The notes beneath the pieces were generated by a model. It saw only the letters and a program-made list of their open reading frames with translations. It searched no databases and was not told the origin of the DNA. DNA of 13,379 nt from a bacterium. GTDB taxonomy: Archaea; Nanoarchaeota; Nanoarchaeia; Woesearchaeales; UBA10216. Within the stretch, counting starts at the first letter, position 1, and each line of letters starts with the position of its first letter. Made by a program: the position numbers and the translations under genes. The DNA lies in contig JAAGZO010001253.1 of the NCBI GenBank assembly GCA_024206195.1, positions 1 through 13,379 of the forward strand, read 5' to 3'. Positions 1 through 10,700 of the stretch are shown here, piece after piece.

Positions 1-1499
1 CTATATCAGACTCGAATGAGTAAATATCACTGATTTCGTCGTTGTCGTTGTTTTCCTTTTTGGCTTCGATTTTGTTGCTTGCAGGAGCTTTTTTATTTCT
101 TGGACTAGCTTTACTACTCTGGTTAGTAATGACCTTGTTTCCGCTATTTGCGTTATTGGCGTGGTTATCTACATTCTTAGCTTTAACGTTGTTATTCTCT
201 TCTTCTTTATCATCGATAAACTCGTCATTTAAATATGCATCTTCATCATTATCCTTTTCTGGTTGTTGTTCCTTTCTTGGTTTGTTACAATGCTGCTTAT
301 CTTTTGTATTGTAGTTTGGTTTTGGCTTATCTTCTACTTCAGATATCCTATTTCCAACAAAGTAGCTTATAATAACTAATGATGAGTTGAATATTTAAAC
401 TTACAGTCTTTTCTTTTGAATAAGAAGTTTATATCGACAGTGTCCATTCCAAAGATATCTTTTAGTAAGAAATCCTTTTTAGTTGAGTTTAGCGTTTGGA
501 GGTTAAAGATTAAGAGAATCACGGTGTGGGATTTATGCTGGTACTCATCTACAAAAAGTGTTAGCATTAGTTTTTTCTCGTCTACTATCCATGAGAATAA
601 TTTCTTGTAATTCTCAATGAGAAAAGAGTTTAGTTTTATATACTTAAAATGGCGATATTTCTTCTGTATTTTAATGCAAAAAATTTCCATCTTATCTTTA
701 TTATACTAAAAATACATTTTTAAGTAAGGTAAAAGTATCACTGACACTCTTACTTCCTTTATTTTGGATTGGATTGTTTTTATAGGAAGAAGTTTTATCA
801 GTGCCTTGTTTTACAGAGCTGTTGAAGATGGTTGTTGGTGTAATGTTTATTTTCTTATTTGGGCTGGTTTCTGACTTACCTACCGTTCCTGTCACTCCTG
901 TCATACCTGCCATTCCTGCCGTCCCTGCCGTCCCTGCCGCTCCGGACATATTCACCCTACCCTTAGTAGACTTTTTCATGATTTTAAGTCTCATTTCGTA
1001 GTCTTGAGCATTTGCATTAATTTTGCTAACATTATTTAGGTAATAAGAAAAAAATTCAAGCGAATAAGGTAAGGTAATTGATTAATAAGCTTAACTATTT
1101 ACCCTAGTTTATTCTCTTTACCAGTTCTTATCCCATAAGAAATAAACGACGGATCATCTAACCACTGAGTATTAATAAAATCAAACTTCTCCGATTCCAC
1201 TAAAGAGATGATATTCTTAGCTCTTTCTTAATAGATAATTTATAACTCAACTTACCATTAAAGAAATTTCTTTAGTTTAAGACAAAAACTTACTCTTCTT
1301 CCTGAATATGAGAACTAGCAGAAATAAACGACTCTCCTATCTTATCCATTTTATCTTTATCAACTTTCTCAATTTTTTTATCATAGTTACCCATTTTATT
1401 CGCTGATGAAACCTTACCTGAGATTTTATAGTTTGTTTTCGGATTTTGGTTTGTTTTATTTTTTCTCCCTGAGGTGTTGTTAAATGAATACATTTTCAT
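1..1499 (-). CDS. Hypothetical multi-exon protein, 3' end outside the window
   Basis: Proposed exons are 1294-1499, 1256-1269, 1122-1226, 716-1094, 405-690 and 1-375, giving about 455 residues before the window ends. The start MKMYSFNNTSGRKN... is the first ATG of the frame. The N-terminus is basic and hydrophilic. Residues about 70-150 (KFDFINTQWLDDPSF and PYLIRLNFFSYYLNN) look folded. Then come a Gly-x-x run, a Ser/Thr/Asn/Lys linker, a second folded-looking part (IFCIKIQKKYRHFKY to VDINFLFKRKDFII) and an acidic Asn-rich tail. There is no signal peptide or membrane span. One missing base at the T7 run (plus-strand 1048-1054) must be assumed in exon 4. I do not recognise the family. Codon use is AAA/AAT-rich, unlike the neighbour. 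Confidence 0.6.
376..404 (-). other. Hypothetical gene, intron 5 (29 nt)
   Basis: The donor is GTAAGT and the acceptor CATTAG. Removal joins NFLFKRKD to FIISYFVGNRISEVEDK and opens the frame all the way to the window edge. Retention gives a stop at the TAG of the acceptor. Confidence 0.8.
691..715 (-). other. Hypothetical gene, intron 4 (25 nt)
   Basis: The donor is GTATTT and the acceptor GATAAG. Removal joins SDTFTLLKN to MEIFCIKIQKK in phase; retention reads a TAA within the intron. A shorter acceptor (20 nt) would lead to a stop soon after, so the 25-nt form is preferred. Confidence 0.7.
878..943 (-). repeat. GC-rich degenerate 9-bp repeat coding a Gly-x-x run
   Basis: Units related to GGGACGGCA encode GAAGTAGTAGMAGMTGVTG followed by TVG, in which Gly occupies every third residue for eight triplets. 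No Pro is present, so a classical collagen helix is doubtful. A flexible or polyglycine-type helix is possible. The patch is strikingly GC-rich against its surroundings. Confidence 0.75.
1048..1054 (-). other. Frame break in the hypothetical gene (T7 run)
   Basis: Reading from intron 3 gives ...PYLIRLNFF and then a stop eight bases after the T run. The frame that continues into NNVSKINANAQDYEMRLK and the long exon lies one base away. An eighth T gives LNFFSYYLNNVS without interruption. There is no GT...AG pair in this stretch to serve as an intron. Confidence 0.55.
1095..1121 (-). other. Hypothetical gene, intron 3 (27 nt)
   Basis: The donor is GTAAAG and the acceptor AAATAG. It removes an in-frame TAA (GGG TAA) and joins FISYGIRT to VKLINQLPYLIRLNFF. 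The length matches its neighbours. Less certain than the others because the frame fails again about 40 nt later unless a base is missing. Confidence 0.5.
1227..1255 (-). other. Hypothetical gene, intron 2 (29 nt)
   Basis: The donor is GTAAGT and the acceptor ATTAAG. It separates the 14-nt exon 1256-1269 (coding ..NFFN..) from the exon starting ERAKNIISLVES. Treating 1227-1293 as one 67-nt intron instead leads to a stop after two codons, which supports two introns. Confidence 0.7.
1270..1293 (-). other. Hypothetical gene, intron 1 (24 nt)
   Basis: The donor is GTAAGT and the acceptor CTAAAG, with CTTAAACT as a branch-like motif. If retained, the frame stops at once (GAG TAA), although the length is a multiple of three. 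Its removal joins ...HIQEE to the microexon. Confidence 0.75.
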
Positions 1500-1704
1500 T
1501 AATTTAAATAAAAGCAAAAAATAACTAATTATCTATAATATAATTATTAAATGGTATATTATTATATTATATAATTTATTATATTATATAATGTATTATA
1601 TTATATAATATGTTATATTGTAATAAAATAAAAAAATTATTATATAAAGTCTTTAAAAATATTAAAAGAAATTATGCTTATGCAAAAATTCTATCTTTAT
1701 TATT
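1500..1704. other. Intergenic spacer, extremely AT-rich
   Basis: This 205-bp gap separates the stop of the giant gene from the start of the next gene on the same strand. It contains almost no G or C and must hold the 3' end of one transcript and the promoter of the next. The only structure seen is the 17-bp tandem repeat at 1559-1609. No RNA gene or open frame is supported. Confidence 0.8.
1559..1609. repeat. 17-bp AT-only tandem repeat, three copies
   Basis: Two identical copies of TTATTATATTATATAAT (1559-1575, 1576-1592) are followed by a copy with one change (1593-1609) and a degenerate fourth (1610-1623). Each unit includes the palindrome ATTATATAAT, so the array can form nested hairpins. 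It could be a neutral microsatellite or part of a terminator or promoter. Length differences between alleles would be expected. Confidence 0.85.
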
Positions 1705-1709
1705 TTATT
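1696..1709 (-). terminator. Possible polyadenylation signals at the end of the giant gene
   Basis: AATAAA occurs twice on the minus strand, once overlapping the TAA stop (1704-1709) and once just after it (1696-1701). In such AT-rich DNA the motif is expected often by chance, so the call is weak. An mRNA 3' end in the following 100-200 bp is consistent with the next gene starting at 1499. Confidence 0.3.
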
Positions 1710-4700
1710 GAGCTTGAACAAGAATCCAGTTGTCATTACTATCTCTTCTGTGGAAGCATGTTACCTCCCATTGCCTAGTAACTCTATTTCTTAGTCCATG
1801 GGAGTGTAAACTGTATTTAGTTTCTACGTTGATGAATCTAACCATATCTCCAATACTCAAATAACCATTGCCATTGTAATTGTTAAGAATTTCAAGTTTC
1901 CAGTTGCTGTAGTTGCTGTTTGACTTCTTTTCTGCGTGGCACTCTCTCTGGCCGGAGGTAGGAGCTCTGTGTCTACTGTCGCAGAAAATAGTTTTGTTGG
2001 TTAAGAAGTGTCTAATTTGAATGATGGATCCAGATTTTAGTTTGTCGTTACAGTCAATGATAAACCAATCGTTGTCATCTCTATGCCAGAATGAGGTAAC
2101 TTCTTGTTTTCTTGAACCAGTGTTGTATCTGTTGTGATGGGAGTGAAGAGCATTCTTGAGGTTCCAGTGGATGAATTTAAGTCTTTGTCCGCATTTCACG
2201 TTAATTCCCTTAGCAGTGTAGAATGGAACTCTTGGGTGGATATGTATGGACATCCAGTTTCTATTAGCGAGTATTCTAGCTTTTTTTTTAGCTTCAGCGA
2301 TCTTTCTAGCTCTATCTTGTTGTTGTCTCTTCTTTCTTTCTCTTGCTTCTTCAGCAGCTCTCTTTCTAGCTTCTTCTTTAGCTTTCTTTTTCTTGATTTC
2401 TTCTTCTCTTCTCTTTTTCTCGTTCTTGTCCTTAATTTTCTTAGCTCTTTCTACCTCTTCCTTAATCTTCTTTTCTTCTAATGCCTTTCTCTCTTCCTCG
2501 ATCTTCTTGTCTTCTTTCTCATCAGCCATAATCTTTTCTTCTTCAGCTAGTTCTTCTAATTTTTCTCTTTCTTCTTTCTTGATCTTTAAGTTAAGAACTC
2601 TTTGTTGTTCCTCCATTATCTTCTCGTATTCATATGAAGGTTGTATTCTCTTTGCAATTTCATCGGCGGTTTCTCTTTTTTTCTCAACCTTGTGAGAATT
2701 GCAAATTTCCTTACATTTTTCATCTGAGCATAAAGCTTTTCCAACTCCGCAGATTTTTCCCTTTAAGCAGTTCTTAATGTCATCAACGCAAGATCCATCA
2801 GGACAAATTACAACGTTCTCATCGTCACATAAGTCAACAACTCCGCATTCTAATTCACTACCCTTGCAAGTGCCATCAGGGCAGACTATATCATCTTCAT
2901 TACTACATACAACTGAGGAAGGACATTTACTATATTCAGAAGCGCAGGTTTGATCGTGGCATCTGACCATATTGGCAGGACAGGCGGGATATTGAGCGCA
3001 CTTAGCAAGACTTAACGCGCAAGAAAGATTGGGGCAAAGGGTTAATCCAACTGGGCAGGTATGTTGGTTAGGGCATTGATTAGCATTTACTTGATTGTTT
3101 CCGTCTAAACATAAGAATTTGTCATTAGATTTCTTAACTCCCTTATAGTTGATCTCAACACACTTTTCCTTCTTTTCTTTTTCAGTTACGCAGATGGGTT
3201 GATGGCTACATTTAACATGTTCTTTTGAACAGTCAGCGTCAGTTTGAGAGGCCATGCAGTTCTCTTCGTGGTTAACCATGACCATGAATGGAGTTTCATT
3301 GGGGCAATTATTTTTTCCTAAGCAATCCTTAATTTGAGCAACACAAACACTAGGTTTTGCAGGGCATCTGACAGGGGTATCTCCTTCACAAGGTTTGTTA
3401 TCAATCTTAAACTCAAGAGCTTCCTCTCCGTAGACATCATCTCCGATGTTAATAATAATCTTGTAAGTAGAAGGAATTTCAGGAGTGAATTTAACGGTGA
3501 AGTCTCCATCTCCTTTATCTGAAAGCTTGCTCTTGCAGTTTTTATCATTTTCTAGAGCAACAGTGGCAGTAACCTTTGATCCTCCTTTAACAAGCTTGTT
3601 TCCGAATTTATCGAAGCATCCGAAGGTTAGGCTGAGCTCATCACCAACAAATGGCTTGGAAATTAAACTAGTGTCGTATTTAGTATGTTTACCAGCACAC
3701 TCTAAAGGCTGAACTTCATAAGTAGCAGGAGCAGCTGATCTATCCAAACCAGAAACAACCTTATCTTTATGTAATAAAGCCATGTAGTAGCTTCCAACCT
3801 GGTTAAGTGTTGCGCAGACATTCATAATTCCAGCAACTTTTTCGTTAATATCAATTGAGAAGTCATCTGACTCTAATTTACTTCCTTTATCTTTGGGTAC
3901 GAATTCAACCTCAACCTCATCGCTTAGTTGAGTAGTAACATGATTGCCAAAGGAGTCTCTAGCTTTGATATCATGACAGAATTTAGTTCCAGCTGGGAGT
4001 TTTTTGTAGTCAACTTTGTGAGAAGTGTTTGTAATCACGAATTTGGAGGAGTCAATTGGTCCGCTAACAACTCTTTGACTGATGTCCTTGAAGTGTTTAC
4101 CGTTAATGAAAACCTGGATCTTGTAATCTCCAGTTAAGATGTATCTTCCATTTACACCAACAACTGCTTTGTAGGAGTTGATGCACTCTTTAGCGGGGCT
4201 CTTAACGAGTTTAACGTCATAGTTTATTCTCTTCTCGTGTTTAGTCTTCAATGGTCCAGTAACAGTTACTTTCATATCGATTTTTTTGTTAGTGTCAACA
4301 CATACCTTCTTAACGTCGAAGAGGTAGATGTTTAAGTCTAATGATTCTCCAGCAGCCATTTGTTGGAGGTTAGATCCTCTAACTTTAGAGTTGTCGTAGG
4401 CGGTTTTTGACACGAATTCCACGTCAAAGGCTTCATTGTTCATTTCAGCCTCACCTTCATTGTCCTTGTATATGATCTGAAGTCTAGCAAGTCTTGGAGG
4501 ATATTCGATATTGGCAGTCAATATGAAGGTCTTGTTATCCTTATCAAGAACAGTGTTGCTCTTAATAGTAGAATCGTAGTTTTTCAAGATGAAGTAGCTG
4601 GAACACCCTGGATCGTAAATAGGGTTGTTAAACATATCAAAGGCTTGAAATTTGAATACCACATCTTTTGCAGCAGGGTGTTTAGAAGCTGGCTTAGATA

Positions 4701-7700
4701 TCCATTTAGTTGAACGAGTATTAGGTGGTAATTTAGGAAGTACGAGGATAGTGATTTTCTCCTTAAGTTCAACCCATTTCTTTCCTTCCATCTCTTTAAC
4801 AGAAAGAGTGAGTTCTTGATCAAAGGCAAAGATGGATGTGGTGGAAACAGCGAGAGAGTAGATTCCACTGGCGTATCCCTTCTTCTTGATAGAGAACTTG
4901 AAGTTCTTATCTTCATACTTAAGTTTGTACTTGAAGGTTTCAGCAGTGTTGACTCCGTCATTGAAGATTTTATCTTCAGAAGTCTTTAAGGTAACATCTA
5001 ATGCGGCTTCGTCTCCAGCTTCAAATGAGAGCTTTCCAATGCTTACATCAGTCTTTTCGGCGACATAATTTCCATTTCCTCTTCCAGTGTCGTCTCTGCA
5101 ACTTCTGATGTTGATCTTGTACTGGAACTCTTTTTTTTCTCCTGGTCCATTAATATTGCATTTAAAGTCATATCCTTTGTTTTTTACTAATCTACTGTAT
5201 CTTCTAATGGATAAGTAGTCTTTGACCTCAATATCGAAGTATTCTAAGCTGCTACTGACTAAATGGTAGAATTTAATTGGCTCAGTATTGTGTCCACTAA
5301 GGTTTACGTCAGAAAGGGAGTATTTCTTAGTGTCGATGTCAGTAATTCTATTGAAGTACTGATCATGTAAGTAAGCCTTGGCAGTGGTTAAGTACTTATT
5401 AGTCTTAGTTACAGTTCCTTTAGGATCATCAGTAGCAAGATTGGAGGTGCTGAAGTAGGTGTTCTTAAGGTCGGGCTGTGCTGCTGCTACATTGATCTCG
5501 CATCCCTTGCAGGCGATTCCTTTCTTGTCGCAGTTAATGATCCAGTCAGTAATTCCTGCCCTAGTAAGAAGGGCGCTAAAGGTCATCTTATTTCCTTCAG
5601 TATCTGGAGCAGATTTGATGATCTTATCATCAGGAGTTTTGCAGTGGACATTAAATCTTTCTTTAACATCATCAGCAAAGATTTCGTTTTTCCATTGATC
5701 TCTAGCAATGACTTCAAGCTCGGCAGTTTCTCCAGCAACAATAGATTTGAACTTTGGAGTAAGAACAGTGTTCTTGGTGACTAGAGCTCCTGATTCATTA
5801 GTATAAGTGTAAACTTGCTTAAAGATCTTAGAGTCTCCTTTAATGGTGTAGTCTCCGGCTTCTCTAGTTCTAGCGGTGAATGTGGCAATACCAGAAGTTC
5901 TTTCGATGCTTGTCTCAGTTTTGATTTCCTTCTTGTTAGAATCAAGCACATCTAAGTCAATCTTATCACAGGCAGCAAGACAGTAGTTGTCGAACTTATC
6001 TTGGCATCTAACCTTGAATGATAAAGGAATATCAGCGTTTCCAGATCTAATAGTCTTCTCGTCTTGTCTATTCTCTTCCATGACTTCGCAGTCGTCGATT
6101 TCAGCTGGTGAGACGTCTAATTCTGCGCTTAAGTTCTTGACTAATACTCCGTTAATTGAAACAGCAAGTGAGTTCTTAATATCAGAAGGGAAATTATTGG
6201 CCTTATCAGTCTTGACTTTAACGTAGTAAGAACCCTTAACTCCTGCGTTTCTAGCCTTAAACTCAAAGTTGTCATTTAATGAGCTACTAACAGTGATTTT
6301 GTGTCCCCATTCATTTCTTCTAGCACCACTAGTAGTTCTTAGCTTAAAGATGATGTATCCCCATTGTCCAGCAACTAATTTAAGCTTAGATTCTCTAATT
6401 ACAGTCTTTTGGATATCTAAGGGGTGGTTATCAGCTCCCTTATCAGATAAGAGTCCGTGAAGTAAAACTTTTTTTGTAAGAACTTTCTCACCGTATCTCT
6501 TATTGGCAATGTTAAAGGAGTAGTTTCCTTTTACTAAGTTTTCGTATAAGTTGACGTTGAATTTCTTGTCGTCGTTCTTAATGAACTCAACAAACTTCTT
6601 CTCGTTTCTTACGTTAACGTTGAGTTTGTAGACATTTTTCTTCTCATCAACGAAGGTAACGTTCCAATCGTCTTTAACAACTTCATCAATCAAGTTTTTA
6701 TACTGATCTCTAGGATAGGCTCTGTAGATGGGATCTACCTTAGTATTATCCTCTGAGAACTCATCCGCCATCTCCTCAAAAGCCTTGCATGAGCTGAATC
6801 TTTGAATTAAGAAGCTCTCGAAGTGAGGCTTATCAGGGTTAACTGTGGTCATGGCGTTAACTACCTTGCATTCTTTTCCGTCAACTGTAGCTCTGAAGAC
6901 ATAGTCGGTAGCCCTGGTGACACTGATTTTGTACTCAAGTACGGCGATTTCACCTTCCTTACCATCACCTGAGAATGGGCTCTTTTGGGGTTGTACTGTT
7001 GAGCATTGGAATCTTTGGTTTTTTCCTCCACGAGGTCTAAATTTGGTAAGAATTCCAGCGAAATTAACGGTAAGAGAGAAACCGTTTGATCTGACGAATA
7101 TGGCGATAGTACTATCGAAGTTTTGTACTATTCTGAAGTGTTGATTAAGAGCTTTAGGATTACACTTCACATACACGTATCCTAATCTTGTTTCCTGAAG
7201 ACATTGTTTGTTACTAGTATCCATTAAAGTGTACCAAGCTCCATAACTATGGTTAAGAGCTAGGCTCTTAAGACATGATGAGTCTTTAGTAACCTTAAGG
7301 CATTTTGAGGCTTTGCTAACAATATTAACTTCATAGTTCTTTCCTTCGATGAACTTGAATCCTCTTACTCCTGCTTCAACATTGTTGAAATTTCTAAACT
7401 TAGTCTTGGGCTTTTGGAAGACAAGCTCAGGTTCAGTTTTATATGAGATATAATTGGAGTACTTTCCAGGTCTGGTTTCGAATTTATGCATGAATGCGAA
7501 AGGATTATCACCTTGGGTTCTCATATCGATATAGTTGCCATAGCAGTCGAAAGGAACTAAGTGAACTTTGAATCCCTTTCCAGCAGTTGCGTCTTTAGGA
7601 GCGTTAAGTCTTGAGTGATTGTTGCAGATTCTTCCTGGGTAGATAGGGAAGACGATTGGTTTATCATCGTTCACTAAATCACATGACCAAGACCAGTTTC

Positions 7701-10700
7701 CTGCAATTCTAGTGTAAGCTCTAAGTCTACAAGAATATCCATCAGCATTCTTGGTGATGTTAGTAGTCTTCTTCTTTCCGCTTGGGTCTTTAGTTTCAAC
7801 ATTTAACTCCTCGGGTTCACAGATAGCATGGTTCTCATACTTATCGAACAATACTAAGTTGAATTTAGTTGAGACATCAGCGTTTCCTTCTGGGATTTTT
7901 TTCATTACCTCCATATTATCGTTTCTAAGCTCTCCTCTTACAGCTACATCGGGATCTACTATATATTTTAACTTAGTAGGGCAAAGCCTTCCATCAATAC
8001 CCATTGTAAGGGTGTTCTGATCGTTAATGCTGTAAGCCATCGTGGATGAGACCTTCACGACGTACTGTCCGGGTTTGGCTCCCTTAATGATTTCAAACTT
8101 GTAGTGCTTAGCTTGTGGATTCTTTCCGAAGAGAACAATCATTTGCTTCTTGGTGTCCAAGAACCAGTAGTTCTTTCTCTTTCCTTCATTGGTTCTAATT
8201 TCAATTTGGAAGGTGAAGACTTCACCAGCCTTGCTCTTAATTTCCTTCTTGCTGAACCAGGTTTGGTTGATGTCCATATCTCCGTTTGAAGCATCTTCAT
8301 TTCCTTTTCCACCGACAATAGCCATTGGGAACTTAATCATCTCGGGTAATTTTTTTTTGTCAGTGTAGGACTTGTAGAGTCTCAACTCGTATCCTTTCTT
8401 TGAGATCAAGTACTTCCAGACATTCTGAGATTTGGCATCTGGGCAGACAACAGTCTCGACGTAGTTATTCACAACCTCGGTGCAGAGATTAACAGTGATC
8501 TTAGGTCCTACTAAAGTAGCAGTGAAGAGAAGGTTAGCAGGGATCTTGGTGTATTGGTTTTTGAACTTATCGTAGATAAAGGTTCTCCATGTTGGGTAAT
8601 CTCCCTTTTGGAGGTTATTGATAGTTTTTGGAGATACTGGGATTTGATTATCGTCTTCCATTCTTGCAACTCTTGAGTCCTTCCATGACATGTCACCAAG
8701 AGCGATTTGGACGTTGCAATTATTACACTTAAGATTCTCTCCCTTGTAGGAAGCCTTAATGATAGACTGTCCAGCGGTTTTAAGGGGTTGGAATTGAACT
8801 AATTTTCCTTTATCGAATCTTGACTTTCCAAATTCGATCTCATCTTTAGTTTTAGTTACAATAGCGATACAAAAAATGTTTTCAGCTTCTTTCTTGACAA
8901 CTTCTTCATGGATGGGGTTTTCATATTTATCGTGGGCATGGATTTTTATATGAACTTCATCTCCTGCCTTTACATTTTTTTTCAAGACCTCAACAAATGA
9001 AGCTTGAGATGAGATTGGTCCTGGTTTGAATAAGGCGGTGTATTCAGCATCAAGTAGTCTTGAAGATATTTTGACTACTCCAGCAGCTCTGCTTCTTACG
9101 AAAAGTGAGAAGCTCTCCTTAGCGCAGTCAGTGCTTACTTTTACAGTGACGTTCTCTCCATTACTGTGATCGTATCCGAATAAGTTAACAATTCTATCTT
9201 CAGAGAAGGCATTCTTATCGCAAATAGGGTTAAATTGGTTGTTGTATTTGTCATAGGGAGTGATCTTAACCTCAGTGGGGTTAACAGCGGAGCCATCGAC
9301 TAATTTGTGAGCTTTAGCATCTGCAATAGAGTCGTTAGCAATCTTGAGGTGGTGAAGAGTGGAGCAGTAGATCTTGAAATTAATTTTAGTCTTGATCTTG
9401 TTCTTCTCAATGAAGATTTGAAGGTCATTAGTGCGAGGACTGGTTCTTAAAGTAGAAGTAAAGGTGAAGAGGTAAGTACCCTTTTTAGTACCTCTGGTAA
9501 CACTCCACTTGAAGCTCTTGTCCTGTCCTTCATCTTTAACACCAAACATTTTAGTGTCTTCCCACTTATTTACTCTGAGTTTGTCTTCAGTTCTTAACTC
9601 GAGAAGAGAATCAACTGAGTTTCCTGCAACACAGGAAACTTTAGGATTGTAAAGAACAGTATTAGAGATGACCTTGTCTCCATTTCCAGCATCTTGATCT
9701 TTCCATCTCCCAAGAATTTAAGAGGGTATTTAATTCCTTTCTTTTGTTTGTAGAAGATATTAAGAGAGTAAGGAGAGGTAGAAACAGCGTTTTTAAAGTC
9801 TCTCTCATCATCCTTCTTTATGTTGAAGTGTAACTCATTATCATTTACCCATTCTTGTTCTAAGGTGATCTCGAATCTCTTTCCACTAATGACGGTGTTG
9901 AATTTGGTTTTATCCTCCTCCTTGATCTTTCCAATGTAGTTCTTGCCATCATCATAGAATTTACATTTGAATAAAGGAATATCCTTAGTATTGGCAACCT
10001 GTTGGGTAGAGTCGACGGAAATGGGGGTAGTCTTAGAAAGAATAATAGAGCATTGAGTGTTCTTGATGAAGATATCACCAAATCTAACATTGAAGGCAGC
10101 TCTCTTAGGTGTAGGAAGAGCAGAATCACCGTATTTTACTGCAATTTTGAAGCTAGTAGCTCTCTTTACTGGAGCAGAGGTGAAGATGACATTCTTTCCA
10201 TCAACCTTGGTGTAGCTGAAATTAACGGTGGTTTCCATATCACCTGAATAAGCTTGAACTTTTACATTCTTTAACTCCTCTTTCAAGTGGCTGAGATCTT
10301 GCTCAACGCCAGCGTTGTATCTATCGTTAAGGTTTAATGCGATTGTGGCAGTCTTAGCGAAGACAATTTCAGGAGCTGAAGAAACAGTGCAAGAAGAATT
10401 GGAGACTTCAGTCTTTCCAGGTCTCTTAGTGTAAGAGTACTCATACTTGGAACCTCCCTTTCCATATATGGTGACAGTGTACTTTCCTGCAATTTTGTAG
10501 TAGTCCCAAACAACAAACATTCTTTTTCTTCTGTCGTATGAGATGTTAGAGGTCAATCTCCTTTGGAATCTAGAGATATGTCTCTTTCCATTAATAGTCA
10601 ATATGAGTCTTAATCCTAAGTACTTGTTGTATCTAGCAGGGTTAAGTCTTAAGTGATTCTTTGCGGCGTCTAGTCCCTTGAAGTAGAAAAGGGTGTTTTC

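Noticed and set aside
42..314. Plus-strand open frame with Leu/Phe/Ser-rich translation resembling membrane segments
   Set aside because: It is the complement of the acidic, Asn/Lys-rich last exon of the minus-strand hypothetical gene; low complexity and no splice or start support.
376..690. A stand-alone 104-residue gene starting MEIFCIKI
   Set aside because: Its Met directly follows an intron acceptor and its stop lies at the acceptor of the next short intron; it is an internal exon.
864..879. GTAAGT donor followed by CAG 16 nt later within exon 4
   Set aside because: Removal would shift the frame and break the continuation to intron 4.
701..994. A stand-alone 97-residue gene starting MRLKIMKK
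   Set aside because: The frame is open well upstream of that Met with plausible protein, and a 25-nt intron links it to the next exon; better explained as an internal exon.
1405..1419. A 15-nt GTAAGG...CAG intron inside exon 1 of the hypothetical gene
   Set aside because: It is a multiple of three with no in-frame stop and is shorter than all supported introns; retaining it leaves the frame open. Cannot be fully excluded.
1559..1623. CRISPR array or telomere-like repeat
   Set aside because: The 17-bp units are directly adjacent with no spacers, the genome is eukaryotic, and the sequence has no G-rich telomere motif.
2134..2695. Plus-strand open frames rich in Ser, Phe and Leu
   Set aside because: They are the reverse complement of the K/E/R-rich helix, which gives TTC/TCT-rich DNA; the minus-strand protein is clearly the coding one.
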